A DNA stretch of 32,140 nucleotides from an uncultured Fibrobacter sp. (lineage in GTDB: Bacteria > Fibrobacterota > Fibrobacteria > Fibrobacterales > Fibrobacteraceae), in assembly GCF_937877005.1 (NCBI RefSeq), contig NZ_CALEFV010000039.1, forward strand, positions 1-32,140. Direction: 5' to 3'. Of this stretch, positions 26,256 to 32,140 are shown piece after piece. Within the stretch, counting starts at the first letter, position 1, and each line of letters begins with the position of its first letter. The notes below the pieces were generated by a model, which saw only the letters and a program-made list of their open reading frames with translations, was not told where the DNA came from and made no database searches. Made by a program: the position numbers and the translations under genes.

Positions 26256-27371
26256 ATGAAGTTCAGTATCAAGAAATCCGTATTGCAGGACGCGCTGCAA
26301 ATTGCCATCAGCGCCATTCCCAACAAGTCTACACTGCAGATCCTCAACGACTATTCGTTGCGTCTGGAAGGAAACTTCCTCGAAATCTGCGCTACCGACT
26401 TGAACTTGGGCGTGCGGATCAAGCTCGAAGTCATGGGTGAACGCGATGGCGAAGCCCTGATCAACGCTCGTAAGTTCTCTGACCTCATTAAGGCCCTCGT
26501 TGAACCGAGCATCGATACTGTAAGCATTGATGTCCAGGATCACCTCACCCGCATCAAGTGGAGCGAGAGGGGACAGGCCTCCATTACCAGTTTCGATGCT
26601 AGCGACTTTCCTCCGTTCCCCGAAGTGGACGGTGCCTCGCTTACGCTCGCTGCTAGTGAACTTGCGTTCCTGGTTGAAAAGACTGCCTTTGCTGTTTCGA
26701 CCGACAATACCCGTCAGAACCTGAACGGCGTGTTCATGGAAGCCAAGGACGGCAAGATTTCTATGGTTGCAACCGACGGTCATCGCATGGGTCGCGCGAG
26801 CATCGATCAGGAAGGTGCGAACCTCGATTCCGGTATTATAGTGCTCCCCAAGGTGCTGCAGCTCGTGCTCCGTCTTGCAAAGAACGAAGACTCTATCGAA
26901 ATCAGCACGACTGAAACTCATGTGCAGTTCCGTATCGGTTCCACGCAGATTATCTCGAAACTTATTGAAGGTCCGTATCCGAACTACCGTGCCGTGATTC
27001 CGCAGAATTTTGAACGCACCGTGCAGTCCAACGCGACCGAACTTCTGAACAAGGTCCATTGCATTCTGCCGATGGCCAATCCGCGCACGCACCAGATTCG
27101 TTTCCAGATGGACGGCAACAACATGGAGCTTTCTGCGACGGACCCGGATGTCGGTGGTGAAACTCGCGAAGCGCTCGTCGTGAATCACAATGGCGAAGGA
27201 AGCTTCAGCATCGGTTTCGATGGCCGTTACTTCTATGAAATCCTGAATATGTGCAAGAGCGAAGAAGTCGTGCTCAAGATGAATACCCCGATAGGTGCTT
27301 GCATCATCGAACCCGTGGGTGAGGATTTGAACTTCAGTTTCCTCCTGATGCCGCTCCGCCTTGCAGACTAA
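26256..27371 (+). CDS. dnaN: DNA polymerase III beta subunit (sliding clamp)
   Basis: The protein has 371 residues, the usual length for bacterial clamps. It begins MKFSIKKSVLQDALQIA and has the conserved VATDGHRM (about 172-179), GPYPNYRAVIP and the C-terminal LMPLRLAD. Three repeated clamp domains of about 120 residues each fit the length. It forms a ring that tethers polymerase III to DNA. Unlike the common dnaA-dnaN-recF order, dnaA and recF are not visible here. GAGAGG lies before the start, overlapping the end of the small membrane-protein gene. A terminator follows. Confidence 0.97.
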   Translation: MKFSIKKSVLQDALQIAISAIPNKSTLQILNDYSLRLEGNFLEICATDLNLGVRIKLEVMGERDGEALINARKFSDLIKALVEPSIDTVSIDVQDHLTRIKWSERGQASITSFDASDFPPFPEVDGASLTLAASELAFLVEKTAFAVSTDNTRQNLNGVFMEAKDGKISMVATDGHRMGRASIDQEGANLDSGIIVLPKVLQLVLRLAKNEDSIEISTTETHVQFRIGSTQIISKLIEGPYPNYRAVIPQNFERTVQSNATELLNKVHCILPMANPRTHQIRFQMDGNNMELSATDPDVGGETREALVVNHNGEGSFSIGFDGRYFYEILNMCKSEEVVLKMNTPIGACIIEPVGEDLNFSFLLMPLRLAD

Positions 27372-27396
27372 GGACTAAATGTATTACATATAAAGT

Positions 27397-27429
27397 AAAA
27401 AAGGGCGTCGCAGAAGCGAACCCTTTTTT
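27397..27429 (+). terminator. Rho-independent terminator after dnaN
   Basis: AAAAAAGGG (27397-27405) pairs with CCCTTTTTT (27421-27429), with inner pairing of TCGC and GCGA around an AGAA loop. The T-run is part of the stem's 3' arm. Confidence 0.8.
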
Positions 27430-27461
27430 AGTAAGTAGTGTTTAGTGAAAGGGAATGTCCT

Positions 27462-28178
27462 ATGTCCATCCGCAAACGAATCAGCAAGAAAATCACCAAG
27501 GCTTTGCATGACTTCAACCTGATTGAAGACGGTGACAAGGTGTTGATTGCGGTAAGCGGCGGCAAGGATTCCAGCGTGCTTTTGATGGAACTTGCGAGCC
27601 GCATGGGAAAGTTCCTGCCGAACTGCGAAATCGGGGCAATCCATATTCAGAGCGACTTTGCCGATAACGCTCCCCGCGAATTTTTGCAGCGCATGGCCGA
27701 ACAGTATCCGCAGATACCGTTCTTTTTCAAGGATGTCGCCGTCGAGGGACGCCTCAAGGAAGGTCGCAAGCTAAACTGCTATTGGTGTAGTACGCAGCGC
27801 CGTACCGAGCTCATCAAGTTCGCCCGCGAGAATGGTTACAACAAGATTGCGCTGGGACATCACATGGACGATATCGTGGAGACGCTCCTGATGAACATGC
27901 TGTACAAGGGAGAATTCAGCGGTATGCCACCGATGGTGCCATACGAAAAGTATCCGTGCAGCATAATACGTCCGTTGTGCTATTGCGAGGAAGCCGAAAT
28001 CATCGAATATGCCGAAGATGCCGGTATCCGTAAGTTCACCTGTACCTGCGAATTTTCGAAGGCATCGCACCGCAAGAGCATTCGCGAAGAGATCAGGAAC
28101 CTGACCAAGGGAAATTCGACATTGAAGGCGAACCTTTTCGAAAGCATGCGCAACATTCGCATGGATTATCTTTTGTAA
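27462..28178 (+). CDS. ttcA: TtcA-like PP-loop tRNA 2-thiocytidine synthetase
   Basis: The protein has 238 residues. The PP-loop SGGKDS is at 32-37, where ATP activates the target base. CxxC is at 106-109 (NCYWC), followed by RRTELIKFA. GHHMDDIVETLLMNMLY is at 132-148, a hallmark of the TtcA group. Cys194 and Cys196 (TCTC) could provide the third cluster ligand. TtcA enzymes use an Fe-S cluster to thiolate C32 of some tRNAs. The protein is shorter than E. coli TtcA. A GTG at 27438 is in frame, but AAGGGA 7 bases before the ATG at 27462 decides the start. The TtcA assignment rests on motifs; a related PP-loop thiolase is possible. Confidence 0.82.
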   Translation: MSIRKRISKKITKALHDFNLIEDGDKVLIAVSGGKDSSVLLMELASRMGKFLPNCEIGAIHIQSDFADNAPREFLQRMAEQYPQIPFFFKDVAVEGRLKEGRKLNCYWCSTQRRTELIKFARENGYNKIALGHHMDDIVETLLMNMLYKGEFSGMPPMVPYEKYPCSIIRPLCYCEEAEIIEYAEDAGIRKFTCTCEFSKASHRKSIREEIRNLTKGNSTLKANLFESMRNIRMDYLL

Positions 28179-28186
28179 TTTTTTTA

Positions 28187-28215
28187 TTGACTATAGACAT
28201 TTCTAAAATTATATT
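28187..28215 (+). promoter_or_regulatory. Sigma-70 promoter of the transglutaminase-like lipoprotein gene
   Basis: TTGACT (28187-28192) and TATATT (28210-28215) are exactly 17 bases apart. Transcription would begin near 28222, just before the ribosome binding site of the short leader ORF. Confidence 0.75.
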
Positions 28216-28238
28216 AGCAAAAACGGAAGGGGATTGCC

Positions 28239-28280
28239 ATGAAGCGGCTGGTATGCGCACCGATTCTATTGTCGACTTAG
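28239..28280 (+). CDS. Possible 13-codon leader ORF
   Basis: A strong ribosome binding site (GGAAGGGG, 28225-28232) precedes an ATG that encodes MKRLVCAPILLST and a stop. It lies between the promoter and the lipoprotein start at 28369, in a different frame. The peptide is hydrophobic. It may be a leader peptide controlling the downstream gene, or a remnant of a longer N-terminus broken by a frameshift. Confidence 0.35.
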   Translation: MKRLVCAPILLST

Positions 28281-28368
28281 AATATTGCTTCTGACTCTGG
28301 TAACTGCGGGAATTATATTTTCTTTGTCGAACTTCTTATGCAACTACACTTGGTCTAAAGGAGGACCG

Positions 28369-29775
28369 ATGATGCAGATGAAAAATATTAGAAGGCTTAT
28401 TGTGTTGGGTAGTGCAGTTCTTGCACTTAATTTTGTCGGTTGTTCCGGAGAAGATGGCAAGGATGGTATTTCCGGAACAGACGGTAAGGATGCGGCGGAA
28501 GTCGATGTCGATTCGCTAGCGTCAGTCCTTCGCGAAGAGATCACGGGAACGCTCTGGGACAGCCTTTATGCGGAACCCTATGTGGATACGGTTTACAACA
28601 TTCTGTTCGATAACGCCTTTGCCTCGGCTTGGATGGATTCCGTTCGCGAATCTCTGTTGGATAGTCTCAAGGAGGCCGATTATGATTCGCTCTATAACAA
28701 GCTTTACGATAGCGTCTATACGGATATCTACAGCCAGCAGGTCATCCGTACGCTCGATGCCTACATCTGGACGAGCAAGGAAAATATTTACGGAGCATTT
28801 GCCAATCAGTATCCGTTGATGTATGAAGGCTTTGTTGGAACGGAAGGGAAGGAACACCCTGTACCGGTTTCGATCAAGGTCCGTAATACATGCGACCGTG
28901 CCAATTCTTCGGTGCCCTGCCGTTGGAAAAAGGTTATGGCTAGGGCATGGATTAGCGGCTTTGCAGATACATCCTACGTGACGAAAAATGTGAATCCCGA
29001 TTCCACCATTATCCTTGCTCCACAATTGAAATTCGATACGGAAGCGTTGCTTGCGCTTAACTCTCCCGCGGCGGCGCAGATTCAGATCGAGGCCTATGCC
29101 TTTGAAAACGATCGTGAAATCCGCTTCTTTACCGCTTCCGAAAGCACCACCATTCATCCGATGCAGATTGACGGCGCGGAGTATGCCGGTGTACCGAATC
29201 GTCGCTGGTGGTATGGCGTCTGGGTGACTCCGGATATGGATTCGCTTGCATCGATTGTGAAGGATGTTAGTGCGAAACTACCCGAAGGAACTTTAAAGGT
29301 CTATCAGCTGTATGCGGATGACGAAGATATGTCGGTTAGTTCCAGGCGCGTAGCCCAGGCTGTCTTCGAAGTGCTGCAGTCGCGAGGCATTTCCTATGTC
29401 CAAGATGACGGTGCCGCCAGCTCCGGCCAGCGCGTCCAGTATCCTATAGAGGTTCTCCGCAGCAAGCAGGGTATTTGTATCGAAACTTCCATGCTGTTCG
29501 CTTCGGTGATGGAACGTCTCGGATTCGATGTGGCGATTGTCCTTGTCCCCAAGCATTCGTTTATCGGTTGGAGCGTCGACGAAGGCAGCTTGGTTTATGA
29601 CTTTATCGAAACGACCATGATCGGTTCCAAGGCGACCTTTGCCGAGGCAATCAATAAAGGAAATGAGACTTTCCAGGAACAGCAGGAACTCGGTAACTTT
29701 GAATCGGGAAAGTCCGAAATCATCCAGTTGAAAAAGGTGCGTGAATTCGGAATCATGCCGAATGAAATTCCCTAA
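28369..29775 (+). CDS. Lipoprotein with transglutaminase-like domain
   Basis: The protein has 468 residues. A lipoprotein signal peptide leads to lipobox FVGC (Cys25). A short collagen-like stretch follows (GEDGKDGISGTDGKD, 28-42), then a helical region with repeated DSLY/DSVY-type tetrads (about 60-120) and a beta-rich middle. The C-terminal domain has a Cys-His-Asp arrangement: Cys370 in QGICIETSMLFASV, His396 in PKHSFIGW and Asp411 in VYDFIET. This fits the transglutaminase-like (papain-fold) superfamily, which may act as a protease or amide-forming enzyme. The frame is open from 28285, but AAAGGAGG ends 4 bases before the ATG at 28369 and decides the start. The gene after it lies 45 bases away. 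Confidence 0.75.
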   Translation: MMQMKNIRRLIVLGSAVLALNFVGCSGEDGKDGISGTDGKDAAEVDVDSLASVLREEITGTLWDSLYAEPYVDTVYNILFDNAFASAWMDSVRESLLDSLKEADYDSLYNKLYDSVYTDIYSQQVIRTLDAYIWTSKENIYGAFANQYPLMYEGFVGTEGKEHPVPVSIKVRNTCDRANSSVPCRWKKVMARAWISGFADTSYVTKNVNPDSTIILAPQLKFDTEALLALNSPAAAQIQIEAYAFENDREIRFFTASESTTIHPMQIDGAEYAGVPNRRWWYGVWVTPDMDSLASIVKDVSAKLPEGTLKVYQLYADDEDMSVSSRRVAQAVFEVLQSRGISYVQDDGAASSGQRVQYPIEVLRSKQGICIETSMLFASVMERLGFDVAIVLVPKHSFIGWSVDEGSLVYDFIETTMIGSKATFAEAINKGNETFQEQQELGNFESGKSEIIQLKKVREFGIMPNEIP

Positions 29776-29820
29776 AAAATTCTATAATGCGGTTGATTTG
29801 AACTTAATGCAGAGGGCTTT

Positions 29821-30822
29821 ATGCAATTGGATGTGAACAAAATTCCTAGCTACTACAGTCGCCTTGTTATGGCGAAAAACCAGGGGCATTTTTCCATTGC
29901 GCGCGCTCTGCTGGATATCATCGAAAGCAGTCCTGCTCCCGATGCTACGACTGCCGAAGGCCGCAAGGCTCTCGAAAAGATGACGCAGGCCAAGGGGCAT
30001 TCCCAGATGGTTGCTGCCGGGATCGACACGGCGGCAGTTCCCCCTGCGGGTGAAGTCGCCGATTGGCTGAATTATGTTGCCGAAAATACTCCTGCGACAA
30101 AAGCTCTGGCGCTAGCTCTTGCGGATTATTTTAGACAAGCTAATTCCATGCAGGTCTGCTACGATCTTTATTGCAGGGCGATTGAACTCGAAGGAGACGC
30201 GACTCCCGAGCAGCAGGTCGCATTAAAGGCTGTTGCGGACGGATCCATGGCAAACCGGTTTGGTTGCAGTTGCGAAGCAGAAGGGGATTACGCCCATGCG
30301 GCTGAATGGTACAAGAAAGCCAAGGCCGCTAATTTCCTGGGCGCAGGCGAATCTCTCGACCGAATGAACGCGCTTTACGGGATGTCCCGTTTCTTTACCC
30401 CGTGGCTCAAGGTTGCGACGATGACGGGGCGAAAGGAACTCGCTGAAGCCGTGCAGAATCTGATCAAGAGCGATCCGAAACTTGCCGCGAAAGCCGAAAC
30501 CGTGTCTATAACCGAATCGGCCGTGCCGCCTTGCTACGAGGAAATTGATTACTGGGAGCGCGAGCTTGATAAGTATGCGCGCAGCGGTGACGGCGAAGGT
30601 GTGGCTTTTTTCGAAACCTATGTGGCCGTGGGCAGAATTCTGGAGCGGGCTAAGATGTACAATCTTGCGCTGCGTTGGTACAAGAAGGCAGTCGCTAATC
30701 ATCCGACTGCCAACCAGGATGCGCACCGCATGTTGCCTCTCAAGAGTAAGTCGGAACCTCTTCGTGATGCCGAGGACATTTACGATAGCGAGAGCGCTAT
30801 TCCGGCTCTCTGGAAAAATTAG
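29821..30822 (+). CDS. TPR/Sel1-like repeat protein
   Basis: The protein has 333 residues and is helical, with no signal peptide or membrane segment. Repeat units are visible at about 157-180 (EGDYAHAAEWYKKAKAANFL) and about 279-297 (KMYNLALRWYKKAVANHP). A weaker unit near 100-122 contains ADYFRQANSMQVCYDLYCRA. Such repeats mediate protein-protein contacts in the cytoplasm. AGAGGG lies about 5 bases before the ATG. It follows the lipoprotein gene closely and ends at a strong terminator, so both may share the promoter at 28187. No partner is identified. Confidence 0.7.
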   Translation: MQLDVNKIPSYYSRLVMAKNQGHFSIARALLDIIESSPAPDATTAEGRKALEKMTQAKGHSQMVAAGIDTAAVPPAGEVADWLNYVAENTPATKALALALADYFRQANSMQVCYDLYCRAIELEGDATPEQQVALKAVADGSMANRFGCSCEAEGDYAHAAEWYKKAKAANFLGAGESLDRMNALYGMSRFFTPWLKVATMTGRKELAEAVQNLIKSDPKLAAKAETVSITESAVPPCYEEIDYWERELDKYARSGDGEGVAFFETYVAVGRILERAKMYNLALRWYKKAVANHPTANQDAHRMLPLKSKSEPLRDAEDIYDSESAIPALWKN

Positions 30823-30846
30823 CGCGATACAAAAATGAGAATGGTT

Positions 30847-30880
30847 CCCCATCCGGATTTACGGATGGGGCTTTTATTTT
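30847..30880 (+). terminator. Strong Rho-independent terminator before the rRNA promoter
   Basis: A perfect 9-base stem (CCCCATCCG with CGGATGGGG, 30847-30855 and 30862-30870) is followed by CTTTTATTTTT. It insulates the rRNA operon from the upstream gene. Confidence 0.92.
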
Positions 30881-30964
30881 TGTGAACGATGATGAATCTT
30901 ATTTTAAAAACTTGTGTTTATTGATTGTTGACATATTGTTTAGATTTGTACATTTCTCGGTTAT

Positions 30965-31038
30965 TTCGCAAAAAATCGAAAAAAAGTGAAAAAAAAACGG
31001 CCGGAGCCCTTGACGGAAGGGAGTAAAAGTTCTATAAT
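30965..31038 (+). promoter_or_regulatory. rRNA operon promoter with A-tract upstream element
   Basis: TTGACG (31010-31015) and the perfect TATAAT (31033-31038) are 17 bases apart. Several A-tracts (about 30969-30997) lie just upstream and could serve as an UP element for strong rRNA transcription. The expected start is near 31045. Confidence 0.88.
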
Positions 31039-31044
31039 TGGCCT

Positions 31045-31208
31045 CACCCTCGAACGAGAGAGCCGAAAGGCCCGAACGGACGAGGACGGAGGCCCGCGAG
31101 GCCGCCGGGAAGATTGAAGGAATCGGAGATGTGCTTAGTGACGGGTCCAAGAGAATTCTTGGAAAGTCAAGATACGAACGTGATTAACGGGACCAAGACT
31201 TTAAAAAT
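31045..31208 (+). other. rRNA leader (5' external transcribed spacer)
   Basis: About 165 bases lie between the predicted start point and mature 16S rRNA. The first half is GC-rich (CCCGAACGGACGAGGACGGA and beyond) and can fold; the second half is mixed. It probably contains the 16S processing stem and antitermination signals, but no convincing boxA was found. Together with the promoter region this fills the gene-free stretch 30823-31208. Confidence 0.65.

Positions 31209-32140
<932 letters not shown>

Noticed and set aside
30928..30956. Perfect TTGACA upstream of the rRNA promoter
   Set aside because: No acceptable -10 hexamer occurs 16-18 bases downstream, so it is not called a second rRNA promoter.

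Overview
The window looks like a chromosomal segment of a Fibrobacter-type bacterium (phylum Fibrobacterota). This is inferred from two large exported fibro-slime proteins, a family typical of Fibrobacter, and from a 16S rRNA gene running off the right edge. A Gram-negative cell plan is supported by lipoproteins, a probable outer-membrane protein and periplasmic proteins. Coding density is high, start sites usually carry AGGAG- or GAGAGG-like ribosome binding sites, and no mobile element, CRISPR array or tRNA was seen.

Left part (1-9900): a minus-strand ABC-class ATPase is divergent from a run of plus-strand envelope genes: a PEGA-domain exported protein, a COG3014-like lipoprotein and a probable outer-membrane protein. 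An OmpR-type response regulator and an overlapping membrane histidine kinase follow. Next come a phosphofructokinase with the mixed Gly/Lys signature of trypanosome/plant-type enzymes, an overlooked 47-residue ORF and a periplasmic TPR-like protein.

Middle (9900-21000): a minus-strand phosphate acetyltransferase with a shortened N-terminal region, then two tandem fibro-slime paralogues (about 1,275 and 1,248 residues). Each carries a helical, helix-turn-helix-like segment embedded in its C-terminal beta-rich region. A minus-strand RNase G/E closes this part.

Right part (21000-32140): a partner-switching module consists of a receptor, PP2C phosphatase and RsbW-like kinase in one polypeptide, followed by its STAS antagonist. 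The kinase part contains a 41-residue tandem duplication. A minus-strand three-gene set follows (coiled-coil protein, membrane-anchored M23-like protein with a lost catalytic His, HAD phosphatase). A 50-residue membrane protein abuts dnaN, then come a TtcA-like tRNA thiolase, a transglutaminase-like lipoprotein behind a clear sigma-70 promoter and a short leader ORF, and a TPR/Sel1-like protein. The window ends in an rRNA promoter, leader and about 932 nt of 16S rRNA.

No wholly new multi-gene defence or mobile system is evident. The best candidates for undescribed biology are the helical insert of the fibro-slime pair, the duplicated kinase segment of the phosphatase-kinase fusion, and the altered M23 protein in its small operon.
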